In this document: one piece after another, positions 53,500 to 64,000 of the stretch
Layout of the letters: every line of letters starts with the position of its first letter
How positions within the stretch are numbered: position 1 is the stretch's first letter
Origin: Thalassovita taeanensis
Lineage (GTDB): Bacteria; Pseudomonadota; Alphaproteobacteria; Rhodobacterales; Rhodobacteraceae
Direction of reading: 5' to 3'
Length of the DNA stretch: 64,000 nt
Assembly: GCF_900110775.1 (NCBI RefSeq)
Contig: NZ_FOEP01000009.1
Span: forward strand, 1-64,000
Program-made: the position numbers and the translations under genes
The notes under the pieces: generated by a model
What the model saw: the letters and a program-made list of their open reading frames with translations, nothing else
Told to the model about the DNA's origin: nothing
Database searches by the model: none

Positions 53500-53513
53500 A
53501 CCGGACGTTCGGT
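53500..53513. promoter_or_regulatory. Candidate operator ACCGGACGTTCGGT upstream of livF
   Basis: A near-perfect palindrome lies 61 bp before the livF start. Symmetric ACCG...CGGT sites of 14 bp with an ACGT centre are typical TetR-family operators. The TetR regulator at 32996 is the only such gene in the area. Related sequences occur before tetR (32935) and before the dioxygenase genes (38071). Confidence 0.45.
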
Positions 53514-53531
53514 CCAAGTTTTAAATTCGCA

Positions 53532-54284
53532 TTAATGTGTTTTCTCCCCATCCCGTCGATGCCCCACCGAATTGGGATTGATTTCGCCCTTCATGCGCCA
53601 ATCTGGGCCGAAGTCCTCCAAGGGATGAAAAAACATCGGCTCCTCCGTCGCGATCGTCGCCAGCCTGGCCTCATACTCGTCAAGATACTCTGCCAGCTTT
53701 GCAGGATCGGAGTAGTGAATGGACCACGCGACGAATGGCTCCAGAACCTCGAAACCAGTGTAGGCAAGGGTGCCGCTATGAAGGTGCCAAAGGCTGATCT
53801 TCAGATCCCCGAGCAACCCATCAGGCGCGACCATGTCAGGATAGCAACCCGAGGTCAGGCTGAGCATCGCACGGCGCCCTTTCAGCCCACCGGTGTTCAT
53901 TCTTTTGCCTTTGCCATAGGCGACACCGTTCACCAGCACGCGATCGATCCAGCCCTTCATGATCGCCGGGACAGACCACCACCACAACGGAAACTGCAAA
54001 ATCAGCGTGTCGCACCAAAGCAGCTTGTCGATTTCGGTTTGAATATCCTGCGCGAATGCGCCCTGCTCATGGCTAAATTTCTGTTCGCGATCATACTGAA
54101 GCGCATCACTAAAACGGCGCGATTCAAAGTCATCAGCGGAGGCAACAGGGTTGAACCCCATCTCGTATAGATCGGAAACACGGATTTCATGCCCTGCCTC
54201 GGTCAAGCATCTGATCGACCTCTCCAACAGCGCCGCGCTGAACGATTTTGGCTCGTTGTGGGCATAGACGATTAAAACTTTCAC
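53532..54284 (-). CDS. Flavodoxin-fold NAD(P)H:quinone oxidoreductase-like protein
   Basis: A 250-residue protein of the NQO/MdaB-type family: KVLIVYAHNEPKSFSAAL at the N-terminus (FMN/FAD phosphate site), FPLWWWSVPAIMKGWIDRVL and a C-terminal domain typical for NAD(P)H dehydrogenase (quinone) proteins. GTG at 54284 is spaced correctly from AGGAGG. It lies between the liv operon and an acyl-CoA dehydrogenase gene. It could reduce quinones from ring hydroxylation. Confidence 0.85.
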   Translation of the reverse strand: MKVLIVYAHNEPKSFSAALLERSIRCLTEAGHEIRVSDLYEMGFNPVASADDFESRRFSDALQYDREQKFSHEQGAFAQDIQTEIDKLLWCDTLILQFPLWWWSVPAIMKGWIDRVLVNGVAYGKGKRMNTGGLKGRRAMLSLTSGCYPDMVAPDGLLGDLKISLWHLHSGTLAYTGFEVLEPFVAWSIHYSDPAKLAEYLDEYEARLATIATEEPMFFHPLEDFGPDWRMKGEINPNSVGHRRDGEKTH

Positions 54285-54378
54285 TCTCACCTCCTAAGCG
54301 TGGGTTCGGTGTCAGGTATTTCGGCTCGTCCAGGCGGGCACCAGAACTGCGCCGCCAAACGAAACTCCGCCTGCCGCC

Positions 54379-55533
54379 TCACAAGCGTTTTGCGACCTCT
54401 TCAAGCATCAGCTCAGTCGCTCCGCCTCCGATTGTTAAGATACGCGCATCGCGCACCATCCGCTCAATCGGAGTGCCGGTAATATAGCCGATCCCACCGT
54501 GCAGTTGCAGGCAGCCGTGCAGAACCTCTTGCAAGCCTTCACACCCATAGGCTTTGAGCATCGACACCTCACGCACAGTGTCCTGTCCGTCTTCCATCAT
54601 CTGCGCGCAAGTATAGACATAGGACCGTATCATCGCGGCCTTGGATGCCCACCATGCCAGCTTGTTCCGCACCACGGGTTGGTCCCAAAGCGGTTTGCCA
54701 AAGGCTTTGCGCGTCCGCAAATAGTCCGCAGTCAGTTCAATCGCCTTACTCATTTGACCCGCCGCCATCGCCCCAGCGACCAAGCGCTCATTCTGCAAAG
54801 TGCTCATCAGATAGTGAAACCCTTTGCCCGCCTCGCCGAGCAAATTGTCATGCGGCACACGCATGTTTTCGAATATTAATTCGGCTGTGTCTGATGCGCG
54901 CCAACCATGCTTGTCGAACTTGGATATCACTTCAAACCCCGGCGTGCCCTTTTCGACAATAAACAGGCTCAGGCCGCGGCTGGGCTTGGCATCGGGATCA
55001 GTGCGCGCCGCGACGATATAGATGTCGCCATAAACGCCATTCGTAATAAACGTCTTGCCGCCATTGATGACCCAATCGTCACCATCGCGCACAGCCTTGG
55101 TGGTCAGTCCAGCAACATCCGATCCAGCCCCTGGTTCGGTAATACAGACACAACCAACTTTTTTGCCGCTGCATACATCTGGAAGAAACCTGCGCTTTTG
55201 CTCTTCAGTCCCGCGATGCGCAATATGGCTCATCGACATATCGCTATGAACGGTTACCGCCGTTGCAACGCCACCGTAGGTCGAGCGGCTAAGCTCTTCG
55301 CCCAGTATGACCGACGCCATCGGACCAAGGCCGCCGCCACCGTATTGTTCTGGATGGCGCATACCCAGCAGGCCCAATTCGCCCAACTTTAGAAACAGAT
55401 CACGCGGAATATGACCCTGTGCTTCCCACGGTTCTGCATTGGGAACAATTTCTGTTTCAACAAAGCGACGCACCTGTTCGCGCAGCATACGAAATTCGTC
55501 TTCCAAGCGATTTGGCTCACCGAACTCAAACAT
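54379..55533 (-). CDS. Acyl-CoA dehydrogenase
   Basis: A 384-residue FAD enzyme. VCITEPGAGSDVAGLTTKAV and GGKTFITNGVYGDIYIVAARTD are the FAD/substrate motifs; LHGGIGYITGTPIERMVRDARI is the C-terminal helix region. The usual YEGT base is replaced by IGGGATEL, a pattern known in some subfamilies where the catalytic glutamate is elsewhere. It sits 60 bp after a phytoene-desaturase-like gene on the same strand. Confidence 0.9.
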   Translation of the reverse strand: MFEFGEPNRLEDEFRMLREQVRRFVETEIVPNAEPWEAQGHIPRDLFLKLGELGLLGMRHPEQYGGGGLGPMASVILGEELSRSTYGGVATAVTVHSDMSMSHIAHRGTEEQKRRFLPDVCSGKKVGCVCITEPGAGSDVAGLTTKAVRDGDDWVINGGKTFITNGVYGDIYIVAARTDPDAKPSRGLSLFIVEKGTPGFEVISKFDKHGWRASDTAELIFENMRVPHDNLLGEAGKGFHYLMSTLQNERLVAGAMAAGQMSKAIELTADYLRTRKAFGKPLWDQPVVRNKLAWWASKAAMIRSYVYTCAQMMEDGQDTVREVSMLKAYGCEGLQEVLHGCLQLHGGIGYITGTPIERMVRDARILTIGGGATELMLEEVAKRL

Positions 55534-55593
55534 TCACCCATCCTCCCTTCACCCCTCGAAAGAAGGGCCATTGCTTTAAAATATTGCGGTTGC

Positions 55594-56901
55594 TCAGGCG
55601 GGTTGGCGCGCCTCGCCGAGAATACCATCGACCACAACTTTTGCGGTTTCAGCGCATGCTTGCGTACCACCGTTGCCGTAAATCTTGACACCATCGCCCA
55701 CGGACCACAGCCCCTCGATGCCGGTCTCCTGCTCCATGTCGAAACCAGCCGCGGCACGTTGCGCTGGCCAGTCATCCCGCATGACGCGCACAGACAGCAT
55801 CTTGGTCTTTTCATCGAAACCGGGGAATTGCTCTCGCAGATCCATCATGCCTTCTTCGACTTCTGCGTCACTATCGAAGTCCCCGGTACTTGGAATTGGC
55901 ACGGCATAAGCAACATATTGATGCCACCCCTCCGGGGCGATCTCTGGGCACGTGGCCGTCAGGTTTGCGATATTGCACAATCGACGGGTCTTGCCGAATG
56001 TCATGATACCTGGGACTTTCATCAGCGGCTCGCGCGAAGCAAAGTTATAAACGATGTTCGCGGCTGGCCGCAGAACATCGCGAACACGCTGCACATAATC
56101 GGCCGTGAAATTGTCCTCACCGGCCAAAGCGACAGTCGCCTTTGGTCCAGCGTTCGAAACAATGACGTCCGCCGACACTCTTACAGGCACGCCATCGCGC
56201 ATGACATGCACAGCCACGGCACGACCGCCCTGTACCTCAATGGATTGCGCCGCAGTGCTCAACCAAATTTCGCCGCCATTAGCAATGACCGACGCGCCCA
56301 GAGCATCCCATGCCCCCATCGTTCCCTCCGGATGAAAACCAAAGCGCTTGAAGGCACCTTTGGAGGTAAAATAGGTTAGAAAGGCCCGCGCCGGAATTTC
56401 ATCTGCGTTCGTTGCAAAAATCGACGCACATAAATTGCGAAAAATGGCGTGAACGGTCTGGTTCTTTGTATAGCTCCGCAACCAGTCGTCGGTCGACTGA
56501 CCGCCATCGGGCATACTCCCACTTTTGGCCTTGGCGAACTGATCCAGAACTTTAGAGGCCTGCTTCGTCAAGCCGCCAAGCAAGAACCCCCAACCGCCTT
56601 TGCTAACGTCAACGACCTTCTTGTCCAAATAAAATACTGCTGCCGGCTTCGGTTCCCGGACATCCAACGGAGCACCGACCAAGGCAAATGTTTCTTCAAA
56701 AACGCCGCCCAATTCCAAAGCAATTGCTCCGATATTGACTTTGTGACCATCAATGACCTCGGTGCCGGCACGACCGCCCAAATAGTCGTGATCATCAATC
56801 AGCAGAGTTTTCTTGCCGAAATGCGCCAGTCGCGCCGCGGCACAACACCCGCCCGCCCCAGCCCCGATAACGATAGCATCAAACTCATTCCCCGTTACCA
56901 T
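55594..56901 (-). CDS. Phytoene-desaturase-like FAD oxidoreductase
   Basis: A 435-residue flavoprotein of the carotenoid desaturase (CrtI)/amine oxidase fold. FAD site VIGAGAGGCCAAARLAHFGKKTLLIDDHDYLGGRAGT at the N-terminus and a C-terminal GIEGLWSVGDGVKIYGNGGTQACAETAK motif. The start MVTGNEFD follows GGGAGTGG. There is no carotenoid gene (crtB, crtY) nearby; the neighbourhood is acyl-CoA catabolism, so the role is more likely desaturation or oxidation of an alicyclic or fatty compound. This is an inference. Confidence 0.83.
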   Translation of the reverse strand: MVTGNEFDAIVIGAGAGGCCAAARLAHFGKKTLLIDDHDYLGGRAGTEVIDGHKVNIGAIALELGGVFEETFALVGAPLDVREPKPAAVFYLDKKVVDVSKGGWGFLLGGLTKQASKVLDQFAKAKSGSMPDGGQSTDDWLRSYTKNQTVHAIFRNLCASIFATNADEIPARAFLTYFTSKGAFKRFGFHPEGTMGAWDALGASVIANGGEIWLSTAAQSIEVQGGRAVAVHVMRDGVPVRVSADVIVSNAGPKATVALAGEDNFTADYVQRVRDVLRPAANIVYNFASREPLMKVPGIMTFGKTRRLCNIANLTATCPEIAPEGWHQYVAYAVPIPSTGDFDSDAEVEEGMMDLREQFPGFDEKTKMLSVRVMRDDWPAQRAAAGFDMEQETGIEGLWSVGDGVKIYGNGGTQACAETAKVVVDGILGEARQPA

Positions 56902-57354
56902 TCCGGCCACTCCCTTTTCTAACAAGACGAAGAATCTCCATCGGCTCATATATAAACCGTCCCGACGGATTATTTATAGGAAGACTGGAAAAACAGCAAG
57001 CATTTCCAAACTTTTTGCGCGCGGCGATGGGCGGAAACGTACGATATTTTAATGGAGCATAGATTTTATGGAGAAACTGGCGGCCGCATCGAACGCAGTA
57101 TGAAAGAAGTCAGCAAGGCCTTTGAGGTAGTTTCTCCCGCCGCAAGGGGCCATTTGAGCACCCGACACACTGCGCTGACGCAGCGTGCCAACCAGACATC
57201 AAAACAACGGTATCAAGCGCGCGGCCACGGCCAGCGGCAGGGTCATAATCCTGCAAGGCGGCCGTCTCGTTGCCCCCATAGCCGACTTTAGCACCTCGCA
57301 GGCCAGAGAATCCCGTCTCGTCGAAGGGGCCGAGGCCTCGCCCCATCGCGCCCG
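56902..57354. other. Intergenic region of 453 bp between the FAD gene and the N-ATPase operon
   Basis: Both flanking genes are on the minus strand, so this holds the atpG 3' end region and the promoter of the FAD gene. A CCGTC-CC-GACGG palindrome at 56957-56968 lies about 55 bp upstream of that gene's start. I found no convincing gene and no strong terminator after atpG. Confidence 0.5.
56957..56968. promoter_or_regulatory. Palindrome CCGTC-CC-GACGG before the FAD oxidoreductase gene
   Basis: A perfect 5-bp inverted repeat with 2-bp spacer, flanked by AAA on the left, about 55 bp before the FAD gene start. With the flanking A it reads ACCG...CGGA, loosely like the operator candidate before livF. 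It may be another site of the same regulator. Confidence 0.3.
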
Positions 57355-58212
57355 TCAGGTGTCGTCATTCGACAGTTCAATGATTTCCGTCGTGGTTTGC
57401 TCCTGCCGCGCCTGTGTAAATTGCGTGCGCAGGTCCTCGCGGATTTGCCGAACATTGGTGCGGGCCCGTGACATTGCCGACATACGCGCATCATTTTCGG
57501 CCGCGAACCCCAGCATCAATGCTTCGCAGATTTCGGTGAAGACATATTCCTCAACAAGGTGAGTCACCAGAACCGAGGGCAACAGTGTGATCAGCGGGGC
57601 ATCGCTCCGCGCGGCTTTTTCAAACCGCGAGAAGTCAAACGGCATAAGGTGCCGAACCGTCAAGCTTTGGTCCGTCTTGTCCGGTTCGCCGTAGATGATA
57701 CTGACCCGCACGAACGCGCTGCGGTCAATCAGAGCAAAAACCGCATCGACAATCTGGCTGGCCAGCTGGGGCACCTCGCCGGGATGAGAGGCCATGTTTT
57801 CCGACCAGACAGGTGCTATTCCGCGGCCCTCAAATTCGGAAATGCAGCGCTGTCCGACCAGAAGGAAGGCGTCAGAGGCCCCGCCATTTGCGCCCTCCGC
57901 CCCCTCCATTTCGCCTAGCGCGCCAGAAATGATGCGGTCACTGTAGGATCCGCTGAAGCCTTGCGCCGCACCGACAACGATCCTCAGGTGCAGGCCGTCT
58001 TGTGTTTCGCCGGTCGGGTGCGCCGCTCCGGGAAGCAGTGACAGCGCATCAATCATGGCGCGCGCTACGGTGCGTTCCTGTTCGCGGATCGCGGTGAGGT
58101 GCTTGCGCGCCTCTTGTGCATGCGCTGCAGCCATCGCGCGCATCGCAACGACCACGCCTTCGATCTGTTCGATATTGCCGATGCGTGCCTTAATGTCTTC
58201 GGGGCGACGCAT
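57355..58212 (-). CDS. atpG: N-ATPase (Na+-type F1Fo) gamma subunit
   Basis: A 285-residue central-stalk subunit. The N-terminal coiled coil [39 protein letters not shown] and C-terminal EICEALMLGFAAENDARMSAMSRARTNV are the rotor helices. The ATG shares one base with the atpA stop (TGATG). It is the last gene of the operon. Divergence from ordinary AtpG is typical for N-ATPases. Confidence 0.9.
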   Translation of the reverse strand: MRRPEDIKARIGNIEQIEGVVVAMRAMAAAHAQEARKHLTAIREQERTVARAMIDALSLLPGAAHPTGETQDGLHLRIVVGAAQGFSGSYSDRIISGALGEMEGAEGANGGASDAFLLVGQRCISEFEGRGIAPVWSENMASHPGEVPQLASQIVDAVFALIDRSAFVRVSIIYGEPDKTDQSLTVRHLMPFDFSRFEKAARSDAPLITLLPSVLVTHLVEEYVFTEICEALMLGFAAENDARMSAMSRARTNVRQIREDLRTQFTQARQEQTTTEIIELSNDDT

Positions 58213-59750
58213 CAATCGTTGCCCGCTGGCGGTTCGCTGCTGTCAATCACATGCCGAACGCAACCAAGCAGGGCTGCGCTCTGCGCCTCGTCCAAAGCAG
58301 AGGGACGATCCTTGACCGGCGCAAGAACAGGCTCGCTGTTAATGGCAGCGGCCAGCCGAACCTTGAGGGAAGGGATATCATCCAGCGGAATCGCATCCAG
58401 AAGCCCTGCATCCAAAGCAGACAAAAGCCCGATCTGGTCGATGGCGCGCAACGGGGTATATCGCGCCTGTTGCAAAAGCGCGCTGATCCGGTCGCCATGA
58501 TCAATCCGCCGCTTGATCCCCGCGTCCGCAAACCCACCGAAGCGTGAAAACAGACGCAGTTCGAGATACTGCGCATAATCAAGCCGGACACGCCCCGCAA
58601 CGGCCTTGAGGGCCCCAAGCTGCGCCTTGCCGCCGACGCGGCTGACACTAAGCCCGACATCAATGGCAGGGCGCTGGTTTCCCGCAAAAAGCTGGGTCGA
58701 AAGCACAATCTGGCCATCGGAAATCGAAATCAGGTTGGTCGGGATATAGGCAGATAGATTCCCGGCCTCGACCTCGGCAATCGGCAGCGCGGTAAGCGAG
58801 CCGCCGCCCTTTTCCGGCGACAGCTTTGCCGCGCGTTCCAGAAGGCGGGCATGCAGATAGAAAATATCACCGGGATATGCTTCGCGCCCGGGCGGCTGGC
58901 GGGCCAAGAGCGACAGTTCGCGGTGGGTCGCCGCATGTTTGGACAGATCATCGTACACGATCAAAGCGTGACCGCCTTGGTCACGGAAATATTCCGCAAT
59001 CGTTGTGCCCGCGAACGGGGCCAGCCAGCGCAACCCCGGCTCTGCCGTGGCCGACGCCACCACAAAGATACAGCGGTCGATATTCCCCTTTTGACGCACG
59101 GCCTCGATGACACGGCGTACCGCAGTGGCCCGTTGGCCGATTGCGACATAGACGCAGACCATATCCGTGTCTTTCTGGTTGATGATCGTATCGACTGCGA
59201 TCGCGGTCTTTCCTGTGGCCCTCTCTCCGACGATCAGTTCGCGCTGCCCCCGGCCGATGGCAAAAAGCGCATCAATGACCAAAAGGCCGGTTTCTACCGG
59301 TTCACTAACGAAATCGCGGTCGATGATCTCAGGGGCCGGACGTTCGACCAATCGCCTCTCCTTGGCCACGATGGGCGTGCCGCCGTCCAGCGAGCGGCCC
59401 AGAGGATCAACGACACGCCCCAGCAACTCTTCTCCGACCGGCACGCTGGCCAACATCCCAGTGCGCCTGACGATCGCGCCCGCCTCGATCCGGTCGCTGG
59501 GGTCGAGCAAAACGGCCTGAAGAATTTTTGTTTCAAGGTTCAGCACGAACCCTTTCTGGCCCCCCTCGAACTCCAACAATTCACCCAGTCGAACAGCGCC
59601 CAACCCCGAGACATGCACCAGCCCGTCCGCAACTTGCGTCACGCGCCCCAGGGACTCGGCCTCGGGCCCCAGTCTGACCTCGTCGACGACCCTTGCGAGC
59701 GTTTCCATCGCGGGCTCATTGCGAGGGGGCGGGGTCTCAGATTTTGCCAT
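58212..59750 (-). CDS. atpA: N-ATPase alpha subunit
   Basis: A 512-residue catalytic-hexamer subunit with Walker [14 protein letters not shown] (GDRQTGKT in common AtpA), the Walker-B region [13 protein letters not shown] and the arginine-finger region ([13 protein letters not shown]). Overlaps atpF by 14 bp and is coupled to atpG. An N-terminal proline-rich segment precedes the normal fold. It lies in the N-ATPase order, not in the usual atpHAGDC order. Confidence 0.93.
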   Translation of the reverse strand: MAKSETPPPRNEPAMETLARVVDEVRLGPEAESLGRVTQVADGLVHVSGLGAVRLGELLEFEGGQKGFVLNLETKILQAVLLDPSDRIEAGAIVRRTGMLASVPVGEELLGRVVDPLGRSLDGGTPIVAKERRLVERPAPEIIDRDFVSEPVETGLLVIDALFAIGRGQRELIVGERATGKTAIAVDTIINQKDTDMVCVYVAIGQRATAVRRVIEAVRQKGNIDRCIFVVASATAEPGLRWLAPFAGTTIAEYFRDQGGHALIVYDDLSKHAATHRELSLLARQPPGREAYPGDIFYLHARLLERAAKLSPEKGGGSLTALPIAEVEAGNLSAYIPTNLISISDGQIVLSTQLFAGNQRPAIDVGLSVSRVGGKAQLGALKAVAGRVRLDYAQYLELRLFSRFGGFADAGIKRRIDHGDRISALLQQARYTPLRAIDQIGLLSALDAGLLDAIPLDDIPSLKVRLAAAINSEPVLAPVKDRPSALDEAQSAALLGCVRHVIDSSEPPAGND

Positions 59751-60480
59751 TTTTCGCCAATGCCTCGGCTATGCGACCAAGATCGTATTTCAGGGAATTG
59801 TGGATGACACCGTGCCGACCGCTCAACTCAAGCCCGGCGATCAGACTTTCGTCGAGGGTGAAGGCGGGCATCTGATCCGTCGCGACCACCTCGCGGATTG
59901 CTTCGGTTGCCGCCGCCATCTCAGCCTTGGTCAGGATCCGCGGCGCGACCAACCGCAAGGGATCAGGACCGGTGCCAAGCGCCTCACGCTGCTCCGCGTC
60001 CAGCGATATCAGCGCCTCTTTCAATCGCTCAGGATACCCCGATATCCGCGCATCCTGTGGCAAATTTCCAAGCAGCTTTTGCGTGATCGAAACCGCAAGC
60101 TCAGCCGCCTTGTCCAACTGTGCGTTGCGGTCTTCTTCAGCCCGCCGCGCGGCATCATCGTAGGCCTTCGCCGCGATGTCAGCGGCGGCTTTCTCAGCTT
60201 GATCCAAAATCTTCTTCTTCTGAGTTTCGGCCTCGCTGCGGGCGGCATCGATGATCTGAAGCCTCTCTGCCGCGTTCTTCCGCTGCCCAGCCATTGCGGT
60301 GGCCTCAGCTTCGGCGGCCTGCTGCTGCGCCGCCTCTGCTGCCGCGAGAATTCTATTCGTCTCAGCCTGACGTTCAGCGATAATGCGGGCGACAGGCCGA
60401 AACATGAAATGGCTGAGCAGCCACATCAGAACCGTAACGTTGATCACCTGAAACCCAAAGGTCCACCAGTCGAATTGCAT
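59737..60480 (-). CDS. atpF: N-ATPase b subunit (long, stator)
   Basis: A 247-residue stator subunit, much longer than the usual 156 residues. One membrane helix (about 8-28, [18 protein letters not shown]) is followed by a long alanine/glutamate/glutamine-rich coiled coil (about 35-140) and an extra C-terminal domain that probably replaces the missing delta subunit; no atpH gene is present, as in other N-ATPase operons. It overlaps atpA. Confidence 0.9.
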   Translation of the reverse strand: MQFDWWTFGFQVINVTVLMWLLSHFMFRPVARIIAERQAETNRILAAAEAAQQQAAEAEATAMAGQRKNAAERLQIIDAARSEAETQKKKILDQAEKAAADIAAKAYDDAARRAEEDRNAQLDKAAELAVSITQKLLGNLPQDARISGYPERLKEALISLDAEQREALGTGPDPLRLVAPRILTKAEMAAATEAIREVVATDQMPAFTLDESLIAGLELSGRHGVIHNSLKYDLGRIAEALAKNGKI

Positions 60481-60495
60481 GGCAAAAGCCGTCCT

Positions 60496-60747
60496 TTAGA
60501 CAGTGTAGGGATTGGCAAAAAGCAGCAAAAGGGCAATGACCAGACAATAGATCGCCATCGTCTCGATCATCGCGAGGCCGACGAACAACGTGCGCGAGAT
60601 GGTTCCGGCAGCTTCGGGTTGACGCGAAATCGCATCCATCGCGGCGGCGACTGCCCGTCCCTCGGCGATGGCGGGCCCAATCGCGCCAAACGAGACTGCA
60701 AGTGCTGCGCAGATGATGCTCGCCAATTTGATATAATCCATGTCCAT
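60496..60747 (-). CDS. atpE: N-ATPase c subunit (ring)
   Basis: An 83-residue two-helix ring subunit. The loop is SRQPE (residues 41-45). Ion-binding residues: Glu29 in GPAIAEG on helix 1, and Glu62-Thr63 with Tyr67 (IETMAIY) on helix 2. This matches the Na+-ligand pattern of N-ATPase rings except that the residue after Thr63 is Met. Together this supports Na+ specificity, as inferred for the whole N-ATPase group, but does not prove it. Confidence 0.92.
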   Translation of the reverse strand: MDMDYIKLASIICAALAVSFGAIGPAIAEGRAVAAAMDAISRQPEAAGTISRTLFVGLAMIETMAIYCLVIALLLLFANPYTV

Positions 60748-60750
60748 AGC

Positions 60751-61464
60751 TCAGCTTCCCTTCGTGATGTGTATCGTACCGGCAGAGGGCGCTTCGGATC
60801 GCGCCTCGTCTCCTATCGCTGCGGCGATGAAAACGGTTGAAAGAACTGCAAAAATATAAGCCTGCACCGCCCCGGTCAGCAGATCCAGCGCCATAAGCGG
60901 GATCGGCACCAGAAGGCCCGCGAGCGACAGCACAATCCCCACAACAAATGCGCCGCTCATCACGTTTCCGAACAGACGCACCATCAGCGAAAACGTACGC
61001 GTGATCTGCTCCACCAGATTGAGTGGGACCATGACCCAGGTCGGCTCGGCAAATGTCTTGAGATATCCGATCACGCCGTTTGACTTGATGCCATAGAAGA
61101 TCGTGGCAACAAACACGATGGCAGCAAGAGCCGCATCGGTTTCAAGATGCGCGGTTGGCGGATCGACGCCCGGAACCAGCGACACCCAGTTGGCCGCAAG
61201 GATAAAAAAGAACAGCGTGCCTACAAGTACGCGATACGGCGCAGGATCGCGTTGAAGCGTCGCCTCGATCTGAGCGTCGAGTGTGGCCACCAACAGCTCC
61301 AACACCGTTTGTGCCGGGCCCGCATCCAGCTTGAGCCCGCGCGCCAGAACCGCAACGGTCAGAACGAGGACCCCCATGATGGCCCAGGTCACCACCACCA
61401 GTGTTGCCACCGGCACGGGCCCGATGGTGAAGGCAATATCCAAGCTGAGCGGTGTATCGGTCAT
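60751..61464 (-). CDS. atpB: N-ATPase a subunit
   Basis: A 237-residue membrane subunit with about six helices. The essential arginine is Arg163 in FSLMVRLFGN. VLELLVATLDAQIEATL and VPLNLVEQITRTFSL are conserved. It overlaps atpR by ATGA. It forms the ion path with the c ring. Confidence 0.92.
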   Translation of the reverse strand: MTDTPLSLDIAFTIGPVPVATLVVVTWAIMGVLVLTVAVLARGLKLDAGPAQTVLELLVATLDAQIEATLQRDPAPYRVLVGTLFFFILAANWVSLVPGVDPPTAHLETDAALAAIVFVATIFYGIKSNGVIGYLKTFAEPTWVMVPLNLVEQITRTFSLMVRLFGNVMSGAFVVGIVLSLAGLLVPIPLMALDLLTGAVQAYIFAVLSTVFIAAAIGDEARSEAPSAGTIHITKGS

Positions 61465-61763
61465 TTTGCGTTCCTACACCGCGCAAGAACGCGACCGCGT
61501 GCCAGCAACACGCCGCCAGCCCCTGCAATCAAAGCCGAGGCACCGAACATCGCAAACACCCAGAGCAGACCACCAAGCACCGCCAGCCGCGCGACCTGCA
61601 AGAAAACTGCCGTCATATCTCCAGAAACAAGGCGGTGCGCGACCACGTCAAGCGTGCGGAAATGCACTACACCCGCCAGATACCCGACAGGCAAAGCCGC
61701 CAACGCAAGCACCACCCATGCGCCGGGAAAGAGTGCCTGGAACTGCCCGAGGGCGTCAATCAT
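61461..61763 (-). CDS. atpR: N-ATPase subunit AtpR
   Basis: A small membrane protein of about 100 residues with three hydrophobic helices (MIDALGQFQALFPGAWVVLALAALPVGYL then two more). AtpR is found only in N-ATPase operons. Start choice: ATG at 61763 overlaps the atpQ stop by ATGA, as at other junctions here; a GTG at 61793 would give 110 residues. AtpR is thought to help assemble the c ring. Confidence 0.85.
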   Translation of the reverse strand: MIDALGQFQALFPGAWVVLALAALPVGYLAGVVHFRTLDVVAHRLVSGDMTAVFLQVARLAVLGGLLWVFAMFGASALIAGAGGVLLARGRVLARCRNAK

Positions 61764-62037
61764 TGCTCGTGCATCCATCTTAACGCGAGCCACAAACCCA
61801 GTGCCGCGCCCACCATAGTCAGCGCCGCCGAAAATGTGACGCCGGTTCCAAGCCCCCGATCCATCCAGCCGCCCACAAAGACGCCAATCAACACCGGCAC
61901 GACGATCATCCAGCCCAACACGCCGATCTGTCCGAATCGGCGGCCAAGCGACGGCTCTGGGTCATCAGCAAGCTGTTCCGCCCGACGGGCGGCATCGCGC
62001 GCGGCATCGCTCAGCATCTCGTCCTTGTGTTTCCCGG

Positions 62038-62041
<4 letters not shown>
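61760..62041 (-). CDS. atpQ: N-ATPase subunit AtpQ (AtpI/AtpZ-like)
   Basis: A 93-residue protein with an acidic soluble N-terminus (MTGKHKDEMLSDAARDAARRAEQLAD) and two membrane helices (RFGQIGVLGWMIVVPVLIGVFVGGWMDRGLG and SAALTMVGAALGLWLAL), the AtpZ/AtpI layout. ATGA overlaps with atpC upstream. Likely helps ring assembly or Mg2+ supply, by analogy. Confidence 0.85.

Positions 62042-64000
<1,959 letters not shown>

Noticed and set aside
57052-57291. 79-codon plus-strand frame beginning MEHRFYGETGG, and the 78-codon frame on the other strand
   Set aside because: Both lack a ribosome-binding site and protein-like composition; I treat the region as intergenic.

Overview
The window looks like part of a Rhodobacterales/Roseobacter-type alphaproteobacterium, probably marine. 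This is inferred from gene content, not from a marker gene: moderately high GC, two tripartite TRAP transporters, many acyl-CoA catabolic genes, a complete Na+-type N-ATPase operon and a putative iodate-reductase cluster. No rRNA, tRNA or CRISPR array was seen.

Layout. 1-336 is the right end of an IS21-family element that has fused itself to the 3' end of a TRAP permease gene. 297-4722 (minus strand) is a dctPQM TRAP transporter plus a thiolase. 4928-7985 is a divergent two-component pair: an OmpR-type regulator and a membrane hybrid histidine kinase. 8206-16548 (plus strand) is the most interesting part. Two di-heme cytochrome c peroxidase-like proteins, a Tat-exported Rieske subunit and an AioA-like molybdopterin subunit match the published iodate-reductase set IdrA, IdrB, IdrP1 and IdrP2. 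They are followed by two genes with no assigned role in iodate reduction: a HEAT-repeat protein and a DUF2478-like protein. Four GTCAC direct repeats spaced exactly 10 bp lie between the kinase gene and this operon and could be the response-regulator binding site.

16612-30102 is a CoA-thioester catabolic island under an IclR regulator. It holds a CoA ligase, double-hotdog hydratase, CoA-ester lyase, acyl-CoA dehydrogenase, class III CoA-transferase, citryl-CoA-lyase-like protein, SDR, enoyl-CoA hydratase, a split hotdog pair and a second TRAP transporter. The core resembles the itaconate (rip/ict-ich-ccl) logic. A class III CoA-transferase and a decayed IS3 element follow.

32996-56901 is a second catabolic region: TetR regulator, esterase, SDR, enoyl-CoA hydratase, two-subunit Rieske ring-hydroxylating dioxygenase, ferredoxin reductase, beta-oxidation enzymes including a FadB/FadJ-like protein without its Rossmann domain, CoA-transferases, a branched-chain-type ABC transporter (livFGHMK) with an embedded acyl-CoA synthetase, a flavodoxin-fold oxidoreductase, an acyl-CoA dehydrogenase and a phytoene-desaturase-like FAD protein. 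The likely substrate is an aromatic or alicyclic carboxylic acid, but it cannot be named from sequence.

57355-63968 (minus strand) is an N-ATPase operon in the diagnostic order atpD-C-Q-R-B-E-F-A-G, with most junctions overlapping. Start codons were chosen by ribosome-binding site and by overlap with the upstream gene; many are GTG or TTG.
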